DNA from: an uncultured Polaribacter sp.
GTDB taxonomy: Bacteria; Bacteroidota; Bacteroidia; Flavobacteriales; Flavobacteriaceae
NCBI RefSeq assembly: GCF_947503875.1
Contig: NZ_CANNFH010000008.1
Span: 62,001-126,000, forward strand
Length of the DNA stretch: 64,000 nt
Direction of reading: 5' to 3'
The notes beneath the pieces were generated by a model. That model ran no database searches and was not told where the DNA came from. It worked only from the letters and a program-made list of their open reading frames with translations. Positions 35,684-45,372 of the stretch are shown piece after piece (positions within the stretch are counted from its first letter, which is position 1; the number at the start of each line of letters is the position of its first letter). The position numbers and the translations under genes were made by a program.

Positions 35684-36604
35684 TTAATTAAAAGACTGAA
35701 ATGTTTTAATTAAACCTTGTTTTGATGCGTAAGGTAACTCTTTACCAATTGCTTTTCTTATTTTTAGATTACTCACAACATAATTCTCTGTAAGCTTTTG
35801 CAATCTTTCAGAATTTACTGGCAACGGTAAAAAATCACCAATTTTTGCTATAAATACAACAATTGTTTTAGGTATTTTATAAATTTTTGCAGACTTCCCC
35901 ATAACTTTACCTATTATGCTAACCAAGTTGTTAGTAGACAGAGGTTGATTATCTGCTACATTATAAATACCTGATTTAACATTTCTATTCTCAATTAATT
36001 CATTTATGATAAAACATAAATTCTCTACGGAAACAAATGATCTTTTATTATGATATTTACCAAAAGGATAAGGGATTCCTTTAGACACAAAACTATATAA
36101 TAAATTTAAATTTCCTTTATTATTTGGCCCATGAATCATGCAAGGTCTTAAAATATAAACTCTTTTACCTTCAGGAATTTCTTTAGATAAAATATAGTTT
36201 TCTGCTGCTAGTTTAGATTTCCCGTAAACTGTTACCGGATTTGGTATAATTTCTTCAGTTAAAATTTCTTCTACTTGATCTGCCGCCGCTTTAACAGAAC
36301 TCATATACATAAAAACTTCGCAATCGCTTTTTAAGAACTGATCAAACAATGTTTTTGTTAGTTCTGTATTTACTTCAAAATATACGGCATCGTCTGATGT
36401 GTTTTTTAAATCGTGAGCTTTACCAGCTAAATGGATAAAGCTTTTAGATTGATTTAATCTGTCTAAACTTAAATTTTTATAATGTAGTTCGTTTACCAAG
36501 GGAGTTCTAGAAACGCCTATAATTACTTTATCTTTTTTATGTAAATACTCTTGCAAGTTTAATCCTACGAAACCTTTATTCCCTGTTATAATAGTTTTTT
36601 TCAT
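35684..36604 (-). CDS. NAD-dependent epimerase/reductase, WbpV-like
   Basis: An extended SDR of 306 residues. The N-terminal GNKGFVGLNLQ is a slightly relaxed Rossmann motif, and the catalytic Ser (MYMSSVKA) and YGKSK are intact. Its short length and sequence style are like WbpV-type 4-reductases, which turn UDP-4-keto-6-deoxy-GlcNAc into UDP-QuiNAc. UDP-glucose 4-epimerases are an alternative. The presence of a WbpM-like 4,6-dehydratase in the same locus supports the reductase reading. Its start overlaps the stop of the upstream glycosyltransferase gene by four bases (ATGA). Confidence 0.82.
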   Translation of the reverse strand: MKKTIITGNKGFVGLNLQEYLHKKDKVIIGVSRTPLVNELHYKNLSLDRLNQSKSFIHLAGKAHDLKNTSDDAVYFEVNTELTKTLFDQFLKSDCEVFMYMSSVKAAADQVEEILTEEIIPNPVTVYGKSKLAAENYILSKEIPEGKRVYILRPCMIHGPNNKGNLNLLYSFVSKGIPYPFGKYHNKRSFVSVENLCFIINELIENRNVKSGIYNVADNQPLSTNNLVSIIGKVMGKSAKIYKIPKTIVVFIAKIGDFLPLPVNSERLQKLTENYVVSNLKIRKAIGKELPYASKQGLIKTFQSFN

Positions 36605-37353
36605 TGATTATAAAATTTAGAAATAATATAATTAGACAGATAATATACAGACATAAAAAAATTTTGTTTTTCAATTTCTTTATATATTACCCAATGATAT
36701 TTTATTAATTTAAATTTATTACTTGATATGGAATTATTTCTCACCCTATACTTCGCTAAAATATACGGACAACAATAAGCTTTATCATACTTTTTAAGTA
36801 GTTTTAGCCAGAGTGTATAATCTTGTCTATTTGCTAAATCCTCCATGTATAGCTTACCATAAAAATCAGTATCAAATATAGCTGTTAAACAGCCTATTTT
36901 GTTAGATTTCATCGAAGATTTATAGGTAACAAATTTAGGAAGATTATCTATGTTTTTTATAAAAACTCCTTTTTCATCAATTTGAGAATAAAATGAATAT
37001 GTAAATGGATAATTATTGGAAAGCATAAATTCAACTTGTTTTTCTAATTTATTGGGAATCCATAAATCATCACTATCTAAAAATGATATAAACCTGCCTT
37101 TAGCGTATTCTATAGCTTTATTTCTAGACAAAGCTGGTCCTGAATTAATCTTATTTTTAAAAAACTTAATACGACTATCTTTCTCTAAATAAGAATTTAC
37201 TATTTTCTCTGTTGCATCAGTAGAACAGTCATCAACTATAATCATTTCCCAATTTTTATAGCTTTGAGATAAAACAGTTTTTATTGTCTCTGAGAGATAG
37301 TCAGAAGAATTATAAGATGGAGTAATAATAGATACTAGTGGTTGATTTGCCAT
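36601..37353 (-). CDS. Family 2 glycosyltransferase
   Basis: A GT-A fold inverting glycosyltransferase of 250 residues. The N-terminal VSIITPSYNSSDYLSETIKTV and the donor-binding IIVDDCSTDAT are present, as is the metal-binding FLDSDDLW (DXD-type) near residue 94. The segment YTLWLKLLKKY resembles the acceptor-side region of WcaA/SpsA-like enzymes. It is cytoplasmic, with no membrane helix. The linked sugar cannot be told from sequence. Just upstream lies the decayed IS1595 element. Confidence 0.92.
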   Translation of the reverse strand: MANQPLVSIITPSYNSSDYLSETIKTVLSQSYKNWEMIIVDDCSTDATEKIVNSYLEKDSRIKFFKNKINSGPALSRNKAIEYAKGRFISFLDSDDLWIPNKLEKQVEFMLSNNYPFTYSFYSQIDEKGVFIKNIDNLPKFVTYKSSMKSNKIGCLTAIFDTDFYGKLYMEDLANRQDYTLWLKLLKKYDKAYCCPYILAKYRVRNNSISSNKFKLIKYHWVIYKEIEKQNFFMSVYYLSNYIISKFYNQ

Positions 37354-37517
37354 TAACTAAATAATTTTTATTTATTTAAAGAGCCTCAAGATTCTTATAT
37401 ATCTTTAAAATAATAAAAAAATTGGATACTTTTTATTTTAATTACAAACCTATTAAAAAACTGTTTAAAAATCCGAATTTTCAAAAAAATATTAATTAAA
37501 AATACATCTATTAAATA

Positions 37518-38433
37518 TTAGAAAAAATAATCAATTATCAATTTCGTTATATATATTTTTTCTCCAAAATATCTACGATTGAGTTTGTAAACAAATTCAT
37601 TGAGATATAATTGTAGGTATTTCTTTTTGATTTTATGATAAGTTCCTACAAAATTTATTTTTGCATTAGTAATAGTGATATGTAAACATTGTAAGGTTTC
37701 TTTTGTTGTTTGTGCATCTGATTTTTCACTGATATGCAATTCAACATAATCTGCAATATTTATATAGGATGTACTTTTGTCATTAAAAACAATGGTTTAC
37801 TCCCCGTCAATTGCTTTCTCAAAAGCTTTATCTGCACCATCAGCTTTATGATTTTCGAGTACTTTGGCTTTAAAATAACGACACTATCTTTCTACTTTAC
37901 CTGTATCTATATTTTCAAGGACTGTGCTTTCTGCCATCACCATTAAATTTGATTTGGTTTTGCTCCCACGTCCTGCCTTTTGAGTGTTATGCTCATTTTC
38001 TGATGTTTGGATTGTAAAATAGGCTTCATCCATTTCAATCATTACTTCCAAAGTATATCGTATATCTATCATCTCTATTACCCATCGCTTTTCTTAGCTT
38101 CTGAACCATAGCCCAAACCGGTTCATAGCGCTTTAACCCCAATTAACGCTGTATTTCTTTAGAAGAAAACCCTTTTTTGGTAGCGGTTAGTAGAAACATT
38201 GTTTTATACCAAAGCATAAATGATAAGTTAGAACTCTGCATGATGGTTCCGCTTCGTAATGAAGACCTACTTCTACAATATTTACATTCATAACTCCATT
38301 GGCTTTTTATCCAATAATGTTTTGTGTGAGAACACCTTTTACAGATAATTCCTATTTTATCACGTTCTGATTTCAAATGTGTTCGGCAGGTCTCTTCACC
38401 ATCAAATTCGGCTGTAAATCCAAAAATAATCAC
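37518..38433 (-). pseudogene. Decayed IS1595-family transposase
   Basis: The N-terminal zinc ribbon is readable (CKRCSHTKHYW and CKYCRSRSSLR), then KRYEPVWAMVQKLRKAMGNRD after a stop at 38143-38145 where CAA for Gln has apparently become TAA. A frameshift near 38060-38075 precedes the DDE-type core MDEAYFTIQ. Further in-frame stops are at 37884-37886 and 37797-37799. The C-terminal NRRYFGEKIY close to the end is typical of the family. At least three stops and one frameshift mean it cannot make an active transposase. Confidence 0.88.
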
Positions 38434-38460
38434 ATCTTGGCTTTTGTTAAAGATAAGCCA
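37518..38460 (-). mobile_element. Relic of an IS1595-family insertion sequence
   Basis: The inactive remains of an insertion sequence lie between two intact glycosyltransferase genes. The transposase reading (38433 to 37518) is broken. At the upstream end, the - strand sequence GGCTTATCTTTAACAAAAGCC (around 38439-38459) looks like a former terminal repeat. No matching repeat was found near 37450-37520, so the other end has been lost or mutated. The flanking genes are complete, so the insertion did not destroy a recognisable gene. Confidence 0.8.
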
Positions 38461-38511
38461 AATTTAAACATTATTAGTAATTACGGATATACAATTAATT
38501 TTTTTTTAAAA

Positions 38512-39375
38512 TTATTTAAAATGTCTTAAAGCTCTTAAAATATGTTTAAAATCATAAAATATTGGATACTTCTTATACTTGCAATAAAAGAACCTGTAAA
38601 GGAACTTATAAACACCGAAGTGTCTTGTATTCCATAAATGCCCAGACATTGCGCCCTGTAAACTATGTAATTTTTTAGACTTTAAAAAGTCATTATATCT
38701 AGAAATTGCCTCAAATCTGCTGTCTAAAACTTCTTCACTAACTTGTTTTGTTAAAGAGTTATCAGATTCCGTAACACAATATATATTTTCTGTAGTACAA
38801 AAAACAGAGGTCGAATAAAATATAGATTTTAAGGAAAAATTGACATCATTTGATGCTATTACTTCATCAAATTTGAGACTATACTTTTCTTGAACTCTTC
38901 GAGCAATTAACTTACTCCAGGGAACATAAAATTTATATAAGATTTCTTTATTCTTATTTTTTAAAAACTCTTCTATCAACAAAGAGTATGACTTGTGCCT
39001 ATTACCAATTTTATTATTTTGAAAGTTAAAACTAGTTGGTGTAAAATAAACCATGTCATAATTTAAATCTAGATAATGCTTGATAGTGTCAAATGCACCA
39101 TCAATAAAAAAATCATCTGAATCTGCAAACATTAAAAAGTTACCTGTATAATTTTTCAGACCTAGGTTTCTAGCCGCCCCTGCTCCTTTTAAATGTTTTG
39201 GTAATCTAAAAAAACTAACATGCGTAAATTCTGTCTTAAGACTAAAAATATCAAAGTTACTGTTATCGTCTATAACTAAAACTTCAATATAAGCTTCGTT
39301 AGGTATAGATGATAGCATTTTTTTTAATTCTATTTTAGAGTTAAAGTGTGGTATTATAATACTTAATTTTTTCAT
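38512..39375 (-). CDS. Family 2 glycosyltransferase
   Basis: A 287-residue GT-A enzyme starting MKKLSIIIPHFNSKIEL. The VIDDNSNFDIFSLK segment and the metal-site FADSDDFF near residue 96 are intact. Its C-terminal third is basic and aromatic, without a membrane helix. It transfers one sugar of the repeat unit at the cytoplasmic face; donor and acceptor are unknown. The start overlaps the polymerase gene stop by four bases (ATGA), showing translational coupling. Confidence 0.9.
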   Translation of the reverse strand: MKKLSIIIPHFNSKIELKKMLSSIPNEAYIEVLVIDDNSNFDIFSLKTEFTHVSFFRLPKHLKGAGAARNLGLKNYTGNFLMFADSDDFFIDGAFDTIKHYLDLNYDMVYFTPTSFNFQNNKIGNRHKSYSLLIEEFLKNKNKEILYKFYVPWSKLIARRVQEKYSLKFDEVIASNDVNFSLKSIFYSTSVFCTTENIYCVTESDNSLTKQVSEEVLDSRFEAISRYNDFLKSKKLHSLQGAMSGHLWNTRHFGVYKFLYRFFYCKYKKYPIFYDFKHILRALRHFK

Positions 39376-40616
39376 TTGAAATTTTTATGATACATTTTAA
39401 ACACAACTGCTGAGCAAATAAAAAAGCAAAATGCTATTTTAGGCATTTCATGAGATGAAGATGCAAATAATGAAATTGGAGATGTTAAGTAAAAGACACC
39501 AAATCCCGAAAAAAAAGCATAATCCTTTAAGTTCTCTTGTAATTTTATAGCTAACCTAGTAGAGATTATAAAGAAATACAAGAATAAGAATAAATAGATT
39601 ATAAGATATACTATACCATAACGATATATATATTGAGCGTAAATTGACTCCAAAGGAACCCCCCTACCAAGACCAAAACCAATAATTTTGTAAAAATTAG
39701 TATTCCAAGACCAAATAATTTGATCGAAACGAATTGCTAAAGATCCTTGATTTCCTATTTCTGTGCCATTTTCAATTGTTCTTAAAATACCTACATAGGC
39801 GTATTTAAAATTCTCTTTAATGATTTCTGAATAGTAAAATAACAGGATAAATATAATAGAAAAAAGAAAGATATAAAATAGTTTTATGAAACTATTTTTC
39901 CTAGAAATCTTTAAAAAAGGTAAAATCATGAGACCTATTAATAAAGATATTATAACAGTTCTACTTTGGGTAAGAATTACTGTAAAGAAAGCAAAAATCA
40001 ATAAAAACCAATCTTTTATATTTTTAGATTTACTTAGTTTAAATAAGATATAGTAAAAAGTAAGTAAACTAAAGTAAGCAAAATAATAAGTCACCCCAAA
40101 CCAACCTGTAGCTTTATCTAAGATAACTAACTTTTCTTCCCTCTTAAATAAAATGTATAAAATACGTTTGAAGTGATCTATAAAAAAAACTTCTGAAATA
40201 GCTAAAATAAAACTTAAAATTATAACTATATCAAAAAATAAACATAAGGTTTTTATAGTATTAAAGCTATTATTTAGGGCAATATGACCAACTAGAAAAA
40301 AAATTAAAAAGTAAACTGGTTTTACAATTCCTAAAAAATCCGAAAAACCAGTTTCTGGCAAGTTAAAAATATCATTAATTAATGAGAGTAATAAAAGTAA
40401 AAATGTGATGAAGAAAAAAACGCATACCTTTATAAAATCCTTGGAGATACTAAAATATTTATAGTTTTTTAAAAATATTACTCCTGATAGTATTAACGAT
40501 ATTGGAATAATATGAAAGCTATTATTTCCAAAAATAGGAGGAAATAAAGGAAACACCAACACAATAAGAATTGATAAAAGCAATAAATAATCAATATTAG
40601 TTTTAGATTTAATCAT
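39372..40616 (-). CDS. O-antigen/capsule polymerase-like membrane protein (Wzy candidate)
   Basis: A 414-residue polytopic protein with about ten to twelve hydrophobic segments. The order of helices, with a larger external loop around residues 255-315 that includes GFGLGRGVPLESIYAQYIYRYG, fits O-antigen ligase/polymerase proteins. These are too variable to identify by motif. In a Wzx/Wzy locus the single such gene is normally the polymerase. It lies between a glycosyltransferase and the unknown 397-residue gene. Confidence 0.8.
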   Translation of the reverse strand: MIKSKTNIDYLLLLSILIVLVFPLFPPIFGNNSFHIIPISLILSGVIFLKNYKYFSISKDFIKVCVFFFITFLLLLLSLINDIFNLPETGFSDFLGIVKPVYFLIFFLVGHIALNNSFNTIKTLCLFFDIVIILSFILAISEVFFIDHFKRILYILFKREEKLVILDKATGWFGVTYYFAYFSLLTFYYILFKLSKSKNIKDWFLLIFAFFTVILTQSRTVIISLLIGLMILPFLKISRKNSFIKLFYIFLFSIIFILLFYYSEIIKENFKYAYVGILRTIENGTEIGNQGSLAIRFDQIIWSWNTNFYKIIGFGLGRGVPLESIYAQYIYRYGIVYLIIYLFLFLYFFIISTRLAIKLQENLKDYAFFSGFGVFYLTSPISLFASSSHEMPKIAFCFFICSAVVFKMYHKNFK

Positions 40617-40626
40617 TTTTTTTTAC

Positions 40627-41820
40627 TCAAGACAGAGTAACATCTTTATAATTTAAACAATAACTTAGTTCATAAACTCTTAAAAAAAGGTTTATGCTAT
40701 CTTCAGTTAAAGTATCGTTTGTAAAATAATTATTTTGTTTAGTAAACCCTAAGACTTCTAATTGTTTATCAAAATATTTTTTACCTAAAGATGCTGTTTT
40801 TAGATTAAAAATCAAATTAATATACACAAACTCAAATCCAGAAACATTGTAAGGAAAACCATATCTGTTATTTTCTAGGTTTGATGTCGTTTTAATAGCA
40901 TAGTAATCAGTTTCTTCTTTGTTAGATGTTAAAAAAGCATATAATTCTTTGTTTGAAGCATAAGAAACTGCCTTTTGCACCTTTAAAGAAGAACTAAAAA
41001 GGTTTTCAAAACCTAAATCCTTAATTCTTGCAAAAGCAAAAACACTAAACAAGTGATATCCGTTTTCTTTATATGCAGTCGTAGTTTTGTTTTTCTTAGA
41101 CAAAACATATATTTTAAAGTCTTTTAAAATTGTTTTTACTTTATTTTTGAGTGTAGTTTTATTTTTTAACCCGTGAACAATAAGACCAGATTTACGCACA
41201 TTTAAATGAATATCTACATTAAAAAAGAAAGATTTAACCTCTTCTAATAATTCTGTTCTAGAAACCTTAGCATAATAAACCAATGCATAACCAAGCCATA
41301 ATTGATGATTATAGGTTTCATCTACACCTGTTTTATCTAATTTGGAGTTCACTGGCCTCTCCCACAAGCTTCTTAACTTATTAAATTTTAAAGATTTTAC
41401 AATTTTATCTAAAAAAACAAGTATCTCATCATCCTGTAACACTTCATATGAAGCACATAAACCCTCTATAACCCAAGCAATACCAATAACTCCATTAACC
41501 TCATCTTTGCCTGGCTTAATTCTACACCTAAAATAAGCTCCTCCTTTATAATTTGAATTATTTATTAAACTATTTTTAAAATTAACTAATTGATTTCTAA
41601 TTTGAGTAGAATCGCTATATAAATTAGATTTTATAACGTTAGCATAAAACACCATTAAATGAGCAGTTTTTCTTACGTCTGTCTCATTATCTCTATAAGG
41701 GCCATTATGACCATTAGGCAATTGGTTATTAACAAGTAAATCATCTATTTTCTCAAAAGATTTTTTTAAAAAATCATTTATCATTTTATTAAAATTTATT
41801 TTCTGGTTTATCTTTTCCAT
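40627..41820 (-). CDS. Unrecognised 397-residue protein, possible alpha/alpha-toroid
   Basis: I do not recognise a family. The protein is soluble, with no signal peptide or membrane helix. Hydrophobic/aromatic stretches recur at regular intervals, suggesting paired helices as in an (alpha/alpha) toroid. The N-terminal part has NGHNGPYRDNETDVRKTAH and GGAYFRCRIKPGKDEVNG, the middle has WVIEGLCASYEVL and ETYNHQLWLGYAL. The C-terminal third holds RYGFPYNVSGFEF. Such folds occur in polysaccharide lyases, hydrolases and epimerases. It is encoded between the polymerase gene and a 240-base gap. A role in modifying the repeat unit or its precursor is inferred only from location. Confidence 0.75.
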   Translation of the reverse strand: MEKINQKINFNKMINDFLKKSFEKIDDLLVNNQLPNGHNGPYRDNETDVRKTAHLMVFYANVIKSNLYSDSTQIRNQLVNFKNSLINNSNYKGGAYFRCRIKPGKDEVNGVIGIAWVIEGLCASYEVLQDDEILVFLDKIVKSLKFNKLRSLWERPVNSKLDKTGVDETYNHQLWLGYALVYYAKVSRTELLEEVKSFFFNVDIHLNVRKSGLIVHGLKNKTTLKNKVKTILKDFKIYVLSKKNKTTTAYKENGYHLFSVFAFARIKDLGFENLFSSSLKVQKAVSYASNKELYAFLTSNKEETDYYAIKTTSNLENNRYGFPYNVSGFEFVYINLIFNLKTASLGKKYFDKQLEVLGFTKQNNYFTNDTLTEDSINLFLRVYELSYCLNYKDVTLS

Positions 41821-42059
41821 TTTAAAAGGATTACCCGTTGCATAAAGTAAAACTTTATTAAAGATTTTAAAAGTTATAATTTTTCTATTTAGTTTCTTAT
41901 TTACAAATCATATGTTTCTAAGCTTAAAGACAATAAAAAAATTAAAAGACTTGTCTATAAACATAAAACACCAATAAAAACATTTAACATTAGAAATTAT
42001 TAATAACCCTAAATAAATCAATGATTTCTAACTTTTTAAAAAAGTCACCATTAAAATAT

Positions 42060-42911
42060 TTAACCCAAAAAAAAGGTTTTTTTTAGATTACTTAAAATTA
42101 TTTTTAAACTGTTAATAACAAAATAATAAACAGCATAAAATGGTGTAAAACATAAAAACGAGTAATAAAACAAATCTTTTAAATTATTAGTAGATCTAAT
42201 TCCAAAAAGAATTTTTAGGACACTATAAAGCTTTCTTTTTTTATCAAATTTATTTGGACTATCTAAATCAGAATAAACTAGTGCTTTCTTTAAAACAACA
42301 AGACTAAAACCTTTCTTCTTTGCTCTATATGAAAATTCGTGATCAGCTTTGTAATGAGGTAGAAATTTTTCATTAAATAAACCAATCTTTTTAAAAACCG
42401 ACGAGGCAATTAAAGTACCCCTGCCCTTAAGCACGTCGCTATAAAACAAATTAGTATCCAAATCTAAGATATTACTACCTTTATTTTCATAAAGCAATTT
42501 AGCTTTACTAAAATTGTAAATCATATTACAATAAATAATTTCGTTAGACCTTGTAGCGCAAATAGATCCAACTAAACTATTTTGATTTTTTGACCAGTAC
42601 TCAAACATACCTTCTAAATAATCATTTTTTGCAATTGAAACATCGTCATTAATTATTAAAATTGGTGTATTAATTCCCTCAAAGTTCTTTAAAACATAAT
42701 TTACTCCTACATTTATAGCTCCAGTCCACCAAAGCTTAGAACTAGCATTTAGATATACTAGTTTTTTATTATCAACTTTCTCAACCTTAGAAACTCCATG
42801 GTCAACTACTACTAAAACATAATTTTTAAAAGTCTGACCTTCAAGCGTAGCTATTAAATTATTTATGTGGCCAAACCTCTCAAATGTAGGTACTACTATA
42901 TACAACTTCAT
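42060..42911 (-). CDS. Family 2 glycosyltransferase (rhamnosyltransferase-like)
   Basis: A 283-residue GT2 enzyme beginning MKLYIVVPTFERFGHINNLI. It has NASSKLWWTGAINVGVNYVL and ILIINDDVSIAKNDYLEGM, the IND-type metal motif that often marks rhamnosyltransferases and WbbL-like enzymes. A late segment PHYKADHEFSYRAKKKGF carries the acceptor-side Asp/His pair. A hydrophobic patch near residues 240-270 could be a membrane contact. dTDP-rhamnose is made in this locus, so a rhamnosyl transfer is a reasonable, unproven reading. Confidence 0.88.
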   Translation of the reverse strand: MKLYIVVPTFERFGHINNLIATLEGQTFKNYVLVVVDHGVSKVEKVDNKKLVYLNASSKLWWTGAINVGVNYVLKNFEGINTPILIINDDVSIAKNDYLEGMFEYWSKNQNSLVGSICATRSNEIIYCNMIYNFSKAKLLYENKGSNILDLDTNLFYSDVLKGRGTLIASSVFKKIGLFNEKFLPHYKADHEFSYRAKKKGFSLVVLKKALVYSDLDSPNKFDKKRKLYSVLKILFGIRSTNNLKDLFYYSFLCFTPFYAVYYFVINSLKIILSNLKKTFFLG

Positions 42912-42914
42912 TTT

Positions 42915-44060
42915 TTAAATAATAATATTATTCATAATTTCTATAAAACTCTCATTAAACCTTTGTAGATTATATTCAGAATTTGCAAATTTAAATACAC
43001 TATTATGTTTATTATCTAAATAGTAATTTTCTGTTTTGGAAACATGCAATAATTTCTGTTTAATACTTTCTATTTCCAAAGAATCAAAATAATAACCGTA
43101 GCCTTCAAGATCAATACCTGTATCTTTAGTTATTATCGGAATTAAACCATGTCTCATACCTGTTAACACACTTGTAGCCATAGCTTCCGAACATGATGGT
43201 AATAAACAAAATGAACAACTGTTAACGATCTTGATGAATTTATCAGAACTAACCTTTACAAAACCATGTATATGTATATTTTTTGTTAATTTTCTTGGTA
43301 ATAATACTCTCTCTTTTTTACTTAACCCTAAAATATGTAAATTTAAATTAGGTGTAATTGCAAACGCTTCAACTAACAAATCTAGTCCTTTATGAATAAT
43401 ACCGCGTGAACCTATCCAGATAAAATTCGCCTTTGTTTCATTAAGTATTCTTTTCAAAAAATAATTTTCATTTTTTAGACCTGTTGTATTAAGTAAAAAT
43501 GTTTTATCTTTATTTATTAAATCTCTAAAATTCATGGCATTATAATGGTTTTGCAAAAGTATAGCAAAATTTGATATTTTAAAATCTTCTTCATTATAAT
43601 AAGTAAAGGCCCTTTCTGTTTTAATATTCTTATTATTTCTATAGTTATAATTAGAAACTCTTTCCGATTCTTTTTCAAACGCAATCTTAGGAGCGTTCTC
43701 GGTGCAATAGATTATCCTCAGAGCATCTCTGGTTCTATCTGAAAAAAATCTAAAAACTTTACCAAAACCAAAAATCACATCATATTTTTTATCTTGATTT
43801 TTATTTATAAAATGTTCATCATTGCAATAAACCACGTCAATAACAAAGCCTTTTTCTATGAAATAGGCTATTATAATATTTACCTCATTTATATTTGGAT
43901 GACTAACCTCTACCTTATCAAAATTAATATTAAATTGTTTGGTTAAATAAGATATTAAAACTCTTTTTTGAGAAATATTAGGTCTTAAATTCAAATTTAA
44001 AATATAAATCTGATTAGAGTTGTTTCTTGTAAAAATATATTTAAATATTCTTTTTATCAT
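42915..44060 (-). CDS. Family 4 glycosyltransferase
   Basis: A GT-B fold retaining enzyme of about 381 residues. The C-terminal half has the donor-binding signature NFIWIGSRGIIHKGLDLLVEA, HILGLSKKER and the SCSFCLLPSCSEAMATSVLTGM stretch with the E-x7-E type motif. The start MIKRIFKYIF at 44060 is chosen because its ATG overlaps the flippase stop (ATGA); a longer frame to 44075 would overlap the flippase more. It is cytoplasmic. The sugar is not predictable. Confidence 0.88.
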   Translation of the reverse strand: MIKRIFKYIFTRNNSNQIYILNLNLRPNISQKRVLISYLTKQFNINFDKVEVSHPNINEVNIIIAYFIEKGFVIDVVYCNDEHFINKNQDKKYDVIFGFGKVFRFFSDRTRDALRIIYCTENAPKIAFEKESERVSNYNYRNNKNIKTERAFTYYNEEDFKISNFAILLQNHYNAMNFRDLINKDKTFLLNTTGLKNENYFLKRILNETKANFIWIGSRGIIHKGLDLLVEAFAITPNLNLHILGLSKKERVLLPRKLTKNIHIHGFVKVSSDKFIKIVNSCSFCLLPSCSEAMATSVLTGMRHGLIPIITKDTGIDLEGYGYYFDSLEIESIKQKLLHVSKTENYYLDNKHNSVFKFANSEYNLQRFNESFIEIMNNIII

Positions 44061-45358
44061 TTTATTCTTAAACATTTAATGGGTGCATATATTGACATAG
44101 GTATAAGACATATTATTGTAGCAAAAATTACACCTTTAGAACCAAAATTCGTGTACTCTATTAAAATAATACTTAATGGTATATTAATTATTGCCTGAAA
44201 AACAGAAATAATTAATTGCCCCCTAATTTCACTAAGGGCGTTGAGATATACAATAAAACTGCCATTCCAAATTAACATAATTGAATATATCAGCATTAAA
44301 TTTTTAAGTCCATGAGGTATAAAAACATTTCTATCGTCCAGCCAAATAGCAAGTATTGGATCAAAAAAGATATATAAAATTATATTTAAACAAATACCCA
44401 CAAAAAAACCTATAACTATCTTTTTCTTTATAATTTTCAAGTATTTAAAATCTTTAATTTTATTGGCGTGCGTAATTGAAGATCGCAAAGAGTTTAAAAA
44501 CACAGCTCCATAAAGCATAGTAGAAACACTGAATAACTTTAGTACAATGGAATAGGGTACGACTTCTCCAGGACCTAAAAAACTTGTTATAATTATATTG
44601 TCACTTGACTGAAGAACTAAAATTGAAATTTGAATTACAAAAAAACTTAATCCTAGATTTAAAATCCCTGTGGATTTAATTGACTTTAAGGTAAATTTTC
44701 GGGGAATAAATTCTTTTTTATTAGAAAAAAAAATGAAACTTAAAATAAAAGCAGATATAAACATACTTATACCATACGCATGAGAAAAAAAAATTAAATT
44801 ACTAAGATATTTATTAGATAAATAGAGAATTCCAAGTAGAAATAACAATTGTTGAATTACGTTTAAATAACCAACGAATTGAGGTTGTTCATATGCATAA
44901 AATATTGGTTTAATCAGATTTAACACAAAAGACAAAAATACGTAGAGCGCCGTAAAAAAAATTAAACTTACAAATGTACTATTTGTAATTACACTTGTGT
45001 TCATTAAACCATTCCAGTTAATATTATAAATAAAAGGAATTGAAAGTAAAAACGCTAAAAAAGCAATAAATATAACAGAGCTATAACCTGTTTGTATAAT
45101 TAATTTAATTTTGTCTTTGTCTCTTATAGCTAATGCCTCACTTAGTTTATTCCTAAGACCGTGACCCAGCCCGAAATCAAAGAAGTTTATCCAATTAACT
45201 ATACCAAATATAGTAATCCATAAACCATAAGATTCTTGTCCTAAATATTTTAAAGCTATTGGTATAGTAATAAAACTTAAACATAACCCTACAGATTTAC
45301 TTAATAAACTATAGAAAACATTAGAATTAAGTTTTTTATTTTTAGCGCCAATTTTCAT
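44057..45358 (-). CDS. Oligosaccharide-lipid flippase (Wzx-like)
   Basis: A MOP-superfamily transporter of 433 residues with about twelve hydrophobic helices. It moves undecaprenyl-linked repeat units across the inner membrane. The beginning fits this family: SNVFYSLLSKSVGLCLSFIT, then ALKYLGQESYGLWITIFG and the DFGLGHGLRNKLSEAL motif, as does the NIIITSFLGPGEVV segment. It lies directly after gmd and overlaps the GT4 gene by four bases. Confidence 0.93.
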   Translation of the reverse strand: MKIGAKNKKLNSNVFYSLLSKSVGLCLSFITIPIALKYLGQESYGLWITIFGIVNWINFFDFGLGHGLRNKLSEALAIRDKDKIKLIIQTGYSSVIFIAFLAFLLSIPFIYNINWNGLMNTSVITNSTFVSLIFFTALYVFLSFVLNLIKPIFYAYEQPQFVGYLNVIQQLLFLLGILYLSNKYLSNLIFFSHAYGISMFISAFILSFIFFSNKKEFIPRKFTLKSIKSTGILNLGLSFFVIQISILVLQSSDNIIITSFLGPGEVVPYSIVLKLFSVSTMLYGAVFLNSLRSSITHANKIKDFKYLKIIKKKIVIGFFVGICLNIILYIFFDPILAIWLDDRNVFIPHGLKNLMLIYSIMLIWNGSFIVYLNALSEIRGQLIISVFQAIINIPLSIILIEYTNFGSKGVIFATIICLIPMSIYAPIKCLRIK

Positions 45359-45372
45359 TACAAAATATATAA

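Noticed and set aside
37734..38072. Separate small ORFs on both strands in the insertion-sequence relic
   Set aside because: The - strand ones are fragments of one broken transposase, and the + strand one is antisense to it.
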